A DNA stretch of 26,089 nt from Pseudomonadota bacterium (GCA_023388935.1 JAEWFG010000115.1:1-26089); one strand, 5' to 3'. Counted from the stretch's first letter, positions 1 through 8,060 are shown. The notes: generated by a model from the letters alone, not told the origin. Translations and numbers: made by a program.

Positions 1-94
1 GCGCGCCGTCGATTTCTCGACGTCAAAGATGCCTCCTCAGCAGCCCGACTGACTGCTTGATCTCTTCTACCAACCGTTCGATTTCGGCGCGCAT
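1..94 (-). CDS. prfB: Peptide chain release factor 2, N-terminal part (programmed frameshift gene, runs off the window)
   Basis: RF2 recognises UGA and UAA stop codons and releases the finished peptide from the ribosome. Reading leftward from the ATG at 94-92, the first 23 codons give MRAEIERLVEEIKQSVGLLR followed by RHL, which I recognise as the N-terminus of rhizobial RF2. An in-frame TGA at 25-23 then stops the zero frame. Shifting +1 at the CTT codon continues as DVEKSTAR to the edge of the window, as expected for RF2. The gene lies downstream of mrcA on the same strand with a 106-bp gap, and the start has only a weak AGAGAA-like ribosome site. Only about 9% of a normal RF2 is visible, so the identification rests on this N-terminus plus the frameshift signal. 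The early TGA should not be read as a pseudogene. Confidence 0.88.
22..37 (-). promoter_or_regulatory. prfB: prfB programmed +1 ribosomal frameshift site
   Basis: Reading the minus strand from 37 to 22 gives AGG AGG CAT CTT TGA C. The internal Shine-Dalgarno-like AGGAGG lies exactly three nucleotides upstream of the CTT slip codon, which is followed by the TGA stop and a C. This matches the classical bacterial prfB element (AGGGGG-TAT-CTT-TGA-C in E. coli) in both order and spacing. Low RF2 makes the ribosome pause at the TGA, slip forward one base and make RF2, so the protein regulates its own synthesis. Confidence 0.93.
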
Positions 95-199
95 GTCGTT
101 CTCTGGTCTCGCGGAATCCCGCGTGCATATGAGGAGGGGGATGTAGCGGCGGCGGCGCCAAAGCGCAACCATCCGCTCTCCAATCGTCGGCGTTGTCAG

Positions 200-2695
200 C
201 TAGTACAGCCCGCCCGTGCCCGGACGCATGAAGAAGCCGGAATCCGGCGGCGCCTGTTGCGGCACACGGCCGTCAGCATCGGCGACGCCGATGACGGAGT
301 AGTTATCCGGCGGCGCCGTGCCCGGCTTGAAGGCTTCGAGGATGGTTCCGCCGGTCTCGCCGGGACCTGCGCGCATGCCGGTCTTGGCGACGACGCGCAC
401 GAGCTTGATGCCGGCCGGCACCTTGAACGGGACCGCTTGCTTGTCAGCGAGCGCAAGCTTGAGGAAATCGCGTGCGATCGGAGCCGCCAGATGGCCGCCG
501 GTTGCGGCATTGCCCCTGCCGAGCGGACGCGGCTTGTCGTAGCCCACGTAGATGGCGACCGCGATGTCCGGCGAATAGCCGACAAACCAGGCGTCCTTGG
601 CGTCGTTGGTCGTGCCGGTCTTGCCGGCGATTGGCTTGCCGACTTCCCTGAGCACGGTCGCGGTGCCGGCCTGGACCACGCCTTCCAGCAGCTCGGTGAT
701 CTGGTAGGCAGTCATGGAGTCCAGCACCTGCTCGCGGCGGTCGATGAGCTGCGGCTCGGCCTGGTTCTTCCAGCCGCCCGGCGCATCACAGCCGCGGCAT
801 TCGCGCTGGTCGTGCTTGTAGATGGTATGGCCGTAGCGGTCCTGGATGCGATCGATCAGGGTCGGCTTCACGCGACGGCCGCCATTGGCAATCATCGAAT
901 AGGCCGTGACCATGCGCATCGCCGTGGTCTCGCCGGCGCCCAGAGCGTAGGAGAGGTAGTTAGGCAACTCGTCATAGACGCCGAAGCGCCGGGCATATTC
1001 GCCGATCAGGGGCATGCCGATGTCTTGGGCAAGCCGCACCGTCACAGTGTTACGCGACAGCCGAAGCGCGTTACGCAGCGTCATCGGCCCGTTATATTTG
1101 CCGGCGTCAAAGTTCTCCGGCCGCCACACGCCGGCACCCTGCCCCTGGTCGATTTCGATGGGCGCGTCGAGCACGACGGTCGAGGGCGTGTAGCCGTTGT
1201 CCAGCGCCGCCGAATAGACGATCGGCTTGAACGACGATCCCGGCTGCCGGTAGGCCTGAGTGGCGCGGTTGAATTGGCTCTGGTCGAAGGAGAATCCGCC
1301 GACCATTGCGAGCACGCGGCCGGTCGAGGGATCCATCACCGCCATCGCGCCGGACACTTCGGGGATCTGGCGCAGACGGTACTGGCCCTCGACGGGCTGG
1401 CCGTCCTTGTAGAGCGGATCGGCATAGATTACGTCGCCGGGCTGGAGCACCTGCGACACGGCCGTCGGTGCCCTACCCTTCGTGGTGCCCTGCGCGGCGC
1501 GCGCCCAGCGCACGCCGTCGATCGTGACGATGCCGGTCTCGCGCTGCTTGCTCACGGCGCCGCCGAGCTCGCGGCTCGGCTGAAAGCCGATGCGCGCCGA
1601 CTGGTCGCTGGTCTCCAGCACCACCGCCATGCGCCACGGCGAGATGTCGGAGAGCGATTTGATTTCGGCGAGCTTCACGCCCCAGTCGCCTGACGTATCG
1701 AGCTTGCTGATGGCGCCGCGATAGCCCTGCTGCTCGTCGAAGTTCACCAGACCGGCGACCATGGTCTTGCGCGCCATTACCTGGATCTTCGGATCGAGTG
1801 TGGTGCGGACCGACAGGCCGCCTTCATAGAGTTTCTTCTCGCCATAGCGCTCGAAGATGTCGCGGCGAACTTCCTCGGCGAAATATTCGCCGGCGAAGGT
1901 GTGAGCACCGTTGGAACGGCTGGTGACGGTCAGCGGCTCCTTGCGCGCCTTGTCGGCGTCGGCCTGCTTGACCCAGCCATTCTCCTGAAGACGGTCGATC
2001 ACGTAGTTGCGGCGCTCGATAGCGCGGTCGCGGTTGCGCACCGGATGCAGGGTTGCCGGCATCTTCGGCAGCGCCGCGAGATAAGCGGCTTCCGCAACGG
2101 TGAGCTCATTCACCGACTTGTCGAAATAGACCAGAGAAGCGGCGGCGATGCCGTAGGCGCCAAGACCCAGATAGATTTCGTTCAGATACAGCTCGAGGAT
2201 CTTGTCCTTCGAGTAGGTCTTCTCGATCCGCATCGCCAGCAAGGCTTCCTTGATCTTGCGCGCGAAGGAGACCTCGTTGGTCAGCAGGAAGTTCTTGGCG
2301 ACCTGCTGGGTGATCGTGGAGGCGCCCTGCGGACGCCGGTTTGAGCCGTAGTTCTGGATATAGGCCAGGCCGGCGCGCGCCATGCCGGTGTAGTCAATGC
2401 CGCCGTGCTCGTAGAAATTCTTGTCCTCGGCCGCCAGGAACGCGTTGATCACGAGCTTCGGCACCGCCTGGATCGGCAGGTACAGCCGGCGCTCCTTGGC
2501 GTATTCGCCGAGCAGCGAGCCGTCGACCGCGTGCACGCGGGTCATCACCGGCGGCTCGTAATCCTGAAGCTGAGAATAGTCCGGCAAATCCTTGGAGAAA
2601 TGCCAGATCAGGCCTGCCACGGCCCCCACACCGACAAGGAACACCACCGTTCCCGCGGCGAACAGGAAGCCCATGAACCGCACCAGCAAGCGCAT
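200..2695 (-). CDS. mrcA: Penicillin-binding protein 1A (bifunctional peptidoglycan glycosyltransferase/transpeptidase)
   Basis: This class A PBP polymerises lipid II into glycan strands and crosslinks the stem peptides in the periplasm. The 831-residue product has a short cytoplasmic tail, one membrane anchor (about residues 8-31), a GT51 glycosyltransferase domain (about 55-230, catalytic Glu90 in EDKNFYEHGG and the QGASTITQQ motif), an OB-like insert (about 320-430) and a transpeptidase domain (about 445-745). The transpeptidase motifs are S487-S-F-K490, S547-R-N549 and K692-T-G-T. The length fits alphaproteobacterial PBP1a. The ATG is fixed by an in-frame TAA two codons upstream (2701-2699). 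The ribosome site is weak (GAACGGATAAATAAATA). It lies between amiC and prfB on the same strand. The C-terminal tail after residue 750 is low-complexity and Gly/Pro-rich. Confidence 0.96.
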   Translation of the reverse strand: MRLLVRFMGFLFAAGTVVFLVGVGAVAGLIWHFSKDLPDYSQLQDYEPPVMTRVHAVDGSLLGEYAKERRLYLPIQAVPKLVINAFLAAEDKNFYEHGGIDYTGMARAGLAYIQNYGSNRRPQGASTITQQVAKNFLLTNEVSFARKIKEALLAMRIEKTYSKDKILELYLNEIYLGLGAYGIAAASLVYFDKSVNELTVAEAAYLAALPKMPATLHPVRNRDRAIERRNYVIDRLQENGWVKQADADKARKEPLTVTSRSNGAHTFAGEYFAEEVRRDIFERYGEKKLYEGGLSVRTTLDPKIQVMARKTMVAGLVNFDEQQGYRGAISKLDTSGDWGVKLAEIKSLSDISPWRMAVVLETSDQSARIGFQPSRELGGAVSKQRETGIVTIDGVRWARAAQGTTKGRAPTAVSQVLQPGDVIYADPLYKDGQPVEGQYRLRQIPEVSGAMAVMDPSTGRVLAMVGGFSFDQSQFNRATQAYRQPGSSFKPIVYSAALDNGYTPSTVVLDAPIEIDQGQGAGVWRPENFDAGKYNGPMTLRNALRLSRNTVTVRLAQDIGMPLIGEYARRFGVYDELPNYLSYALGAGETTAMRMVTAYSMIANGGRRVKPTLIDRIQDRYGHTIYKHDQRECRGCDAPGGWKNQAEPQLIDRREQVLDSMTAYQITELLEGVVQAGTATVLREVGKPIAGKTGTTNDAKDAWFVGYSPDIAVAIYVGYDKPRPLGRGNAATGGHLAAPIARDFLKLALADKQAVPFKVPAGIKLVRVVAKTGMRAGPGETGGTILEAFKPGTAPPDNYSVIGVADADGRVPQQAPPDSGFFMRPGTGGLY

Positions 2696-2943
2696 TATTT
2701 ATTTATCCGTTCAATCCCTGGATCGGCCCAAGACCAGCACAAGGTCAATCAGCCCCAAGGTGCCCAAAACAGGCGCCAATCTTACGTCGCGAATTCACCG
2801 GCCTACTCATTACAACAGTGCCGGACCTAAAGACGCTTGCCGAGCGGGATTCTCGTCGATTCCGGAGCCCCCCTGCGGCATTTTTATAAAGCGCCCGCTG
2901 TGGCCAAACTAGGGCTTTTGCGGCGGAACGGAAAAACCCTTTC
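2696..2943. other. Spacer between amiC and mrcA
   Basis: I see no gene in these 248 bp. An imperfect hairpin can form at 2911-2940 (AGGGCTTTT paired with AAAAACCCT), just downstream of the amiC stop. It lacks a clear T tract, so I would not call it a firm terminator. The mrcA promoter should lie here, but I cannot assign it. Confidence 0.4.
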
Positions 2944-4233
2944 TCAATTCGACGACCCGGCGGTCGCCACCGGCTTGGCCAGGAACCCCTCTATCGCCTG
3001 CGCTATCGAGCCCACGGCTCGGGACCGCCAGCCCTCGGACACCAGATGCTCGAGGTCTCCCTTGTTGGAGACATAGCCGATCTCGACCAGCACCGACGGT
3101 ACGTCGGGCGCCTTCAACACCCTGAAGCCGGCCGACTTCAGGGGATGCTTGTGCATCCGTACCGTCGACTTCATTTCACTCATCAACAGGCGAGCAAAAC
3201 GATTTGAAAAGGTGCGGGTTTCCCGCTGGGTGAGATCGATCAGGATGTCGGCAACATCGGTCGGCTCCTCCGCGAGATTGAAGCCTGCGATGGCGTCCGC
3301 CCGATTTTCCGAGTCCGCCAGCCGCTCGGCCTCGGCGTCGGAGGCCTTGTCGGACAGCGTGTAGATGGTCGCGCCTTGCGCGTCTCCTTCGGCGCGGGGC
3401 AGCGCGTCGGCGTGGATGGAGACGAACAATGCCGCCTTGAGGCCGCGGGCGACTTTGACCCGATCGTTCAGCGGGACGAAGGTGTCGTCGTCGCGCGTCA
3501 TCACCACGCGGTATTTGCCGGTCTTTTCCAACCGGTCGCGCAGCGCGAGGCCAAAGGCAAGCACCAGGTTCTTCTCACTCTCGCCGCTCGACTGCGTGCC
3601 GTTGTCGATGCCGCCATGCCCGGGATCGATCACGACCACCGCCCGGCCATCCGCCTTCTGCTGTGCTGCTTCCGGGGTTGCCACTGTCGCCGGCGGCGTT
3701 TCGGCGATCGTGGGCCGCAGCTCAGGGCGTTTCTCAGGGGGGAGCGACTGCACGAAGGCGGAGCGGTCGACCTCCTCCAGCTCGAGCACAAGCCGGGCCG
3801 GCTGGCCATTGGCCGCGTCCAGCACATAGGAATTGGCGATCTTGGCTGGTCCCGTCAGATCGAACACGATTCGCGAGCCGCCGGGCATGACGAGCCCGTA
3901 CCGGAAGGCCTTGACCAGCCCCCGTCCTCCGCTTCCCGTGCCCGTCGGCAGTCGAAAATTGACCTGGGGGATGTCGACCACCACCCGATACGGGTCGGCC
4001 AAGGTGGCGGCGCGGAAGGTAATGGTCTGGTCGATGTCGAGGATAAAGCGGGTCTGCTTGCCATCGCCGGCCAGCCGGGCGCCCGAGGCGGTTGGAAAAT
4101 TCGTTGCCGCAACAGAGGGGGGCGACGGCTGGCTTTCCGCCGCGCTCAGGCCGGAAGAATCAACCCATGGCAATGCTGCCGCCCAGAGAAGCGCGCATCC
4201 CCATAAAACCCCTTGATTTGCGCGGCTCGCCAC
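2944..4233 (-). CDS. amiC: N-acetylmuramoyl-L-alanine amidase, AmiC type, with AMIN domain
   Basis: The enzyme cleaves the bond between MurNAc and L-alanine in septal peptidoglycan so that daughter cells can separate. The 429-residue product starts with a hydrophobic signal segment (about residues 9-31). An AMIN domain (about 47-155) follows, which in this family targets the septum, then a Pro/Ala linker and an Amidase_3 domain (about 197-420). The predicted zinc ligands are His206 (DPGHGG), Glu220, His274 (SIHAD) and Glu384 (VEIGYVSN). The Ala/Glu/Asp-rich stretch at about 296-335 matches the helical insert that blocks the active site in AmiB/AmiC enzymes until an EnvC-like activator binds. 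The start is GTG, chosen for a GGAGG ten bases upstream and the signal peptide it exposes. A CtrA-type box lies about 50 bp upstream. Confidence 0.94.
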   Translation of the reverse strand: MASRANQGVLWGCALLWAAALPWVDSSGLSAAESQPSPPSVAATNFPTASGARLAGDGKQTRFILDIDQTITFRAATLADPYRVVVDIPQVNFRLPTGTGSGGRGLVKAFRYGLVMPGGSRIVFDLTGPAKIANSYVLDAANGQPARLVLELEEVDRSAFVQSLPPEKRPELRPTIAETPPATVATPEAAQQKADGRAVVVIDPGHGGIDNGTQSSGESEKNLVLAFGLALRDRLEKTGKYRVVMTRDDDTFVPLNDRVKVARGLKAALFVSIHADALPRAEGDAQGATIYTLSDKASDAEAERLADSENRADAIAGFNLAEEPTDVADILIDLTQRETRTFSNRFARLLMSEMKSTVRMHKHPLKSAGFRVLKAPDVPSVLVEIGYVSNKGDLEHLVSEGWRSRAVGSIAQAIEGFLAKPVATAGSSN

Positions 4234-4281
4234 CGATCCCGTGCCTCCGAGCAGCTCCTTTAACGCAATAGAACCGCAGGG

Positions 4282-4296
4282 TTAATCGATCCTTAA
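4282..4296 (-). promoter_or_regulatory. CtrA-type binding site upstream of amiC
   Basis: On the minus strand this reads TTAAGGATCGATTAA and is followed by CC, matching the alphaproteobacterial CtrA consensus TTAA-N7-TTAAC. It lies 49 bp upstream of the amiC GTG, where a core promoter would be expected. CtrA is the cell-cycle master regulator and is known to control division genes. Binding here is inferred from the motif only. Confidence 0.55.
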
Positions 4297-4343
4297 TGAC
4301 GGATGCGCGAAACTCGCAGACTGTGACCGCCCTGCGACGCTCC

Positions 4344-4372
4344 TTGCACCGATGATCCATTCCACGTATGTA
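4344..4372 (+). promoter_or_regulatory. Candidate sigma-70-type promoter for rne
   Basis: TTGCAC at 4344-4349 (preceded by C) and TATGTA at 4367-4372 are separated by 17 bases, resembling the alphaproteobacterial CTTGAC-N17-CTATAT pattern. Use of this site would give an rne leader of about 560 nt. The match is partial and other promoters further downstream are possible. Confidence 0.3.
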
Positions 4373-4510
4373 CGGAAGTGCTGAAGGCCGTTATTTCCGG
4401 TTGTGTCGCATTCAGCCTCCCGGTGCAGCGCCGGAACTCTCAAAATTTGGGAATTCCAGCGTTTTCCGTTTCTCTCTAAGACCAGCGCGATGCGCGGCAG
4501 CGAGGTGAAG

Positions 4511-4524
4511 CGGGGCAAGCCCCG
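4511..4524 (+). other. Small GC-rich hairpin in the rne leader
   Basis: CGGGG (4511-4515) and CCCCG (4520-4524) form a five-pair stem around the tetraloop CAAG. It lies just upstream of the larger hairpin at 4541-4584 and may be part of the same structured leader. Confidence 0.4.
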
Positions 4525-4540
4525 GCGGCGGACGGTTCCC

Positions 4541-4584
4541 GGTTACCGCTGTGTTTCCGGGACAGTTCTGACAGCGGCGTAACC
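4541..4584 (+). other. Stem-loop in the probable rne 5' leader
   Basis: GGTTAC-CGCTGT (4541-4552) pairs with ACAGCG-GC-GTAACC (4571-4584), giving twelve base pairs interrupted only by a two-base GC bulge, with an 18-nt loop. It has no T tract, so it does not look like a terminator. It sits about 350 nt upstream of the rne start. A role in RNase E autoregulation is a guess by analogy with the enterobacterial rne leader. Confidence 0.5.
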
Positions 4585-4937
4585 CGTTACCCGGTCCCTT
4601 AATCCCAAGGGAGCGGTTTGAAATCCCCAAGGCGAGCGCGCTCGCGCCATGCCTGGCCAGCAGCAACTGATTGAGGGGCGGCCTCGCCGCCCAATGTTTC
4701 ATACGGGCCGACGCTTGATGCGCCAGACTGTGCCAACGAATTCTGAGGGACCATTCGCGACGCTGCGGAGCGACACTCCCGCGCGCCGCCTTGGACCTTC
4801 GGCTTCCCGTTCGGCAAGGCGCGAGAGACGGCGTTTCGGCCTTCCCCTCACCCCCGAATCAGGTGGACCGTCGCGTCACCCGGCAGCGCTGTTCGCGCCC
4901 ACGGTGAGTCGCGCCCGCCGCCGCCAAGAGTTAAGAC

Positions 4938-7900
4938 ATGCCCAACAAGATGTTGATCGATGCCACCCACCCGGAGGAGACCCGGGTCGTTGTGGTCCGC
5001 GGCAATCGCGTCGAAGAGTTTGATTTCGAGACCGCGCAACGCAGGCAACTGCGCGGGAACATTTATCTCGCCAAGGTCACAAGGGTCGAACCCTCGCTCC
5101 AGGCCGCCTTCGTCGAATATGGCGGCAACCGTCACGGCTTCCTCGCCTTCAGCGAAATCCATCCCGACTACTACCAGATTCCGGTCGCCGACCGGCAGGC
5201 GCTGATCGAGGCCGAGGAGCAGGCCCATCGCGAAGCCGAGGAAGAGAGCGAGAACCGCTCCCACGGCCGCCGTCGCTCGCGCCACCGCAACGCCCGCCGC
5301 CGCGGTCATGGCGAACGCGTTCGCAGCGACATCGTCGAAGGTCTCGACGCTGGCGCCGATCCCGCTGCCCAGCCGGTCGATGGCGAGGCGCAGCCCGAGC
5401 ACGCCGAGGGCGCTTCGCACGAGGGCGAGCATCTGCACGCCGATACGGAACATCACGGCGAGCACGAAGGCCACGATCATCACGAACATGATCACGACGA
5501 CCATGGACACGATGACCATGGGCACGACGATCATCATCATGCCCATGATGACGATCACCATCACGCTCACGATCATGACGACCATGGTCATGATGATGAG
5601 CACGATCACCACGACCATGATCATGCCGACCAGACGCCCGCGCCTGTCGCAGCAATCGGTGCCGCCCCCATGGTCGCTGCCGAGTCGCAGGAAGCAGCCG
5701 TTTCCGAAGCGCACGCCGAAGCTCTCGCCGAAGCCGTGACATCAGCCGCTGAACCGGCCGATGCCGTGTACGGCGATGGCGCGGAGGCGCCGCATGCCGA
5801 GACCGCCGAAGCAGCGGGCGAAGACGACGAGGATGAGGACGGCGAGGAAGCCGAAGAGGAAGAAGTTGTCGAATCCGTCGGCGGCGACGACGTGCTCGAG
5901 GAAGTGCCGGAGCGCACCTTCCGTCCGCGCCGCCAGTACAAGATCCAGGAAGTCATCAAGCGCCGCCAGGTGATGCTGGTGCAGGTGGTCAAGGAAGAGC
6001 GCGGCAACAAGGGCGCGGCGCTGACGACCTATCTCTCGCTCGCCGGCCGCTACGCCGTGTTGATGCCGAACACCGCACGTGGCGGCGGCATCAGCCGCAA
6101 GATCACGAGCGCGCAGGATCGCTCGCGCCTGAAGGAAGTCGTTCAGGATCTCGACGTGCCGGAGGGGATGGGCATCATCCTGCGCACCGCCGGTGCTGCC
6201 CGCACCAAGCCCGAGATCAAGCGCGACTTCGAATATTTGATCCGGATGTGGGAGACCGTGCGCGACCTGACGCTGAAGTCGCAGGCGCCGACGCTGGTCT
6301 ACGAGGAAGGCTCGCTGATCAAACGCTCGCTGCGCGACCTCTACAACAAGGAGATCGACGAAATTCAGGTGGCCGGTGAATCCGGCTATCGCGAAGCGCG
6401 CGACTTCATGAAGATGCTGATGCCCGCCAATGTCAGCGCGGTGAAGCAGTATCGCGACGGCCAGCCGCTGTTCTCGCGCATGGGCGTCGAAAGCCAGCTG
6501 GACGCGATGTTCTCGCCGACCGTGCAGTTGCGCTCCGGCGGCTACATCGTGATCAACCAGACCGAGGCGCTGGTCTCGATCGACGTCAACTCCGGCCGCT
6601 CGACCCGCGAGCACCACATCGAGGACACCGCGCTCAAGACCAATCTGGAAGCGGCCGAAGAGGTCGCCCGCCAGCTCCGCCTGCGCGACCTCGCCGGCCT
6701 GATCGTCATCGACTTCATCGACATGGACGAGAAGCGCAACAACCGTGCGGTCGAGCGCAAGCTGTCCGATTGCCTGCGCCAGGATCGCGCGCGCATCCAG
6801 GTCGGCCGTATCTCGCATTTCGGCCTGCTCGAGATGTCGCGCCAGCGCATCCGGGCCAGCATGCTGGAATCCTCGACCGATCCCTGCCCGCATTGCGGCG
6901 GCACCGGCCACGTCCGTTCGGTGTCTTCGGTGGCGCTCCAGCTCCTGCGCGGCCTCGAAGAGGTCCTGATGAAGGGCGCGACCCACAATCTCGTGGTCCG
7001 CACCCGCACCGACGTCGCGCTCTATGTGCTGAACCACAAGCGCGGTCATCTGCGCGACCTCGAGAACGGCTTCAAGGTCACGCTGTCGGTCATCGCCGAT
7101 CCCAGCGTCAGCGGACCGCAGGCCTACGTCATTGACCGCGGCGAGCAGGTGCATACGTTGGAAGCCGCCAAGGCGCTGCTCGCGGCGCAAGCGGCCGCGA
7201 GCCCGCCGCCAGCGGCCGAAGAAGCTTATGACGACGAGGAGTTCGATTCGGAGCTGGAATCAGAGGTCGAGACCGAAGAGACCGAAGGCCTCACCGAGGA
7301 GCAGGCCGCGGGCGATGCAGCGTCCGAGCAGGACGGCCAGCGCCGCAAGCGTCGCCGTCGCCGCCGCGGCCGCGGTGGCCAGCGCGACACCGAGTTGCGC
7401 GAGGATAGCGCGCCCACCCTTCCCGAACCGGCTATGGCGGCCGGCGAAGGCGAAGAGGATGCCGAGTCCGAGCAGGACGGCGAGGAAGGCGAGGAACAGG
7501 GAGCCCGTGGCGAGCAGCAGGGCACCGGCGAGCGCCGGCGCCGGCGTGGTCGCCGGGGCGGACGCCGTCGGCGGGGCGGAGGCGAGGACGGTCTCGCCGC
7601 CTCCATCGGCGACGAGCTTGGTGCCGCCAATCAACCGCCGGAGGCTGCCGACGCGGTTGCCGATTTCGACGGCGTTGGCGACGAGGCAGCGCCCTCGATC
7701 GCGCAGGCCGAACACACCGCTGAGCCGCAAGTCACGCAGCCCGAGCCGCGCGCCGACGTACAGGCTGAGGCGCCAGCCCAACCCGAGCCCGCTCCCGCTG
7801 CTGCTGCCGCGGAAGAAGAGCCCGCCGACGAAAAGGCCGTCCGGCGCCGCTCCACGGTTCGGGAAAAGGTCAGCTTCCTGTCGAGCAGCCCGAGCGAGCC

Positions 7901-8042
7901 GGCGACACCGGTTGCGCAGGCAACCGAACCGGTCGCGCCGCCCGCGCCAGAACCTGAGCCCGCGCCGGAAGCGGCAAGCGAAACGCCGGCCGCACCGCGT
8001 CGCGCCGGCTGGTGGTCGCGACGCTTCGGTGGCGGCCAGTAA
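4938..8042 (+). CDS. rne: Ribonuclease E (degradosome endoribonuclease) with large His-rich insert
   Basis: RNase E cuts single-stranded AU-rich RNA and starts mRNA decay and rRNA/tRNA maturation. The 1034-residue product starts with an S1 RNA-binding domain (about residues 36-80). This is interrupted by an insert of about 250 residues and resumes near 335 (VKEERGNKGAALTTYLSLAG). The catalytic DNase I-like domain carries the predicted Mg2+ ligands Asp549 (SIDVNSG) and Asp592 (VIDFIDM). The zinc-link cysteines are Cys650 and Cys653 (CPHCGGTG). The insert is Arg-rich, then His/Asp-rich (161-231), then Glu-rich. The C-terminal half (about 755-1034) is disordered, with two arginine clusters (801-812 and 866-880) and a final GWWSRRFGGGQ. 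In Caulobacter a similar GWW tail binds PNPase. An AAGAG stretch precedes the ATG. The gene appears monocistronic, ending at a hairpin. Confidence 0.97.
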   Translation: MPNKMLIDATHPEETRVVVVRGNRVEEFDFETAQRRQLRGNIYLAKVTRVEPSLQAAFVEYGGNRHGFLAFSEIHPDYYQIPVADRQALIEAEEQAHREAEEESENRSHGRRRSRHRNARRRGHGERVRSDIVEGLDAGADPAAQPVDGEAQPEHAEGASHEGEHLHADTEHHGEHEGHDHHEHDHDDHGHDDHGHDDHHHAHDDDHHHAHDHDDHGHDDEHDHHDHDHADQTPAPVAAIGAAPMVAAESQEAAVSEAHAEALAEAVTSAAEPADAVYGDGAEAPHAETAEAAGEDDEDEDGEEAEEEEVVESVGGDDVLEEVPERTFRPRRQYKIQEVIKRRQVMLVQVVKEERGNKGAALTTYLSLAGRYAVLMPNTARGGGISRKITSAQDRSRLKEVVQDLDVPEGMGIILRTAGAARTKPEIKRDFEYLIRMWETVRDLTLKSQAPTLVYEEGSLIKRSLRDLYNKEIDEIQVAGESGYREARDFMKMLMPANVSAVKQYRDGQPLFSRMGVESQLDAMFSPTVQLRSGGYIVINQTEALVSIDVNSGRSTREHHIEDTALKTNLEAAEEVARQLRLRDLAGLIVIDFIDMDEKRNNRAVERKLSDCLRQDRARIQVGRISHFGLLEMSRQRIRASMLESSTDPCPHCGGTGHVRSVSSVALQLLRGLEEVLMKGATHNLVVRTRTDVALYVLNHKRGHLRDLENGFKVTLSVIADPSVSGPQAYVIDRGEQVHTLEAAKALLAAQAAASPPPAAEEAYDDEEFDSELESEVETEETEGLTEEQAAGDAASEQDGQRRKRRRRRRGRGGQRDTELREDSAPTLPEPAMAAGEGEEDAESEQDGEEGEEQGARGEQQGTGERRRRRGRRGGRRRRGGGEDGLAASIGDELGAANQPPEAADAVADFDGVGDEAAPSIAQAEHTAEPQVTQPEPRADVQAEAPAQPEPAPAAAAAEEEPADEKAVRRRSTVREKVSFLSSSPSEPATPVAQATEPVAPPAPEPEPAPEAASETPAAPRRAGWWSRRFGGGQ
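5418..5630 (+). repeat. Degenerate His/Asp codon repeat inside rne
   Basis: This 213-bp stretch encodes RNase E residues 161-231, of which 31 are histidine and most others Asp, Glu or Gly. At DNA level it is built from irregular CAT/CAC and GAT/GAC runs such as catgatcacgacgaccatgg. The unit is not constant, so it is low-complexity coding sequence and not a clean tandem repeat. Such tracts can expand or contract by slippage. Confidence 0.8.
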
Positions 8043-8060
8043 GAGGAACAATCGAGTTGA

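Larger units (their letters stand above)
4234..4937. other. Long divergent intergenic region between amiC and rne
   Basis: These 704 bp lie between the divergently transcribed amiC and rne. The amiC side (4234-4300) is AT-richer and holds the CtrA-type box. A candidate plus-strand promoter lies at 4344-4372. From about 4500 on there are strong inverted repeats consistent with a structured rne leader. No reading frame here resembles a known protein, and I found no tRNA-like fold. In E. coli the rne leader is long, structured and used for autoregulation; a similar role here is only inferred. Confidence 0.6.

Noticed and set aside
257..1693. Plus-strand frame of 478 codons opposite mrcA
   Set aside because: It is antisense to the clearly conserved transpeptidase domain, has a His/Arg/Gly-rich composition, and resembles no family. 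Long antisense frames are expected in DNA this GC-rich.
4433..4463. GGAAC followed by CGTT upstream of rne as a third EcfG promoter
   Set aside because: The spacing is 22 bases and the consensus needs 16 or 17.
4649..5023. Short plus-strand frame in the rne leader
   Set aside because: It overlaps the rne start in another frame, is Arg/Pro-rich and has no convincing ribosome site or similarity to a known protein.
5440..5630. Possible CRISPR or satellite array because of recurring CATGATCACGAC-like words
   Set aside because: Units vary in length, there are no unique spacers of constant size, and the stretch is in frame within rne.
4848..5714. Minus-strand frame of 288 codons encoding a Met/Val/Ile-rich, membrane-like protein
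   Set aside because: It is the antisense of the His/Asp tract of rne: GAT/CAT codons read backwards give ATC/ATG. The hydrophobic run is a codon artefact.
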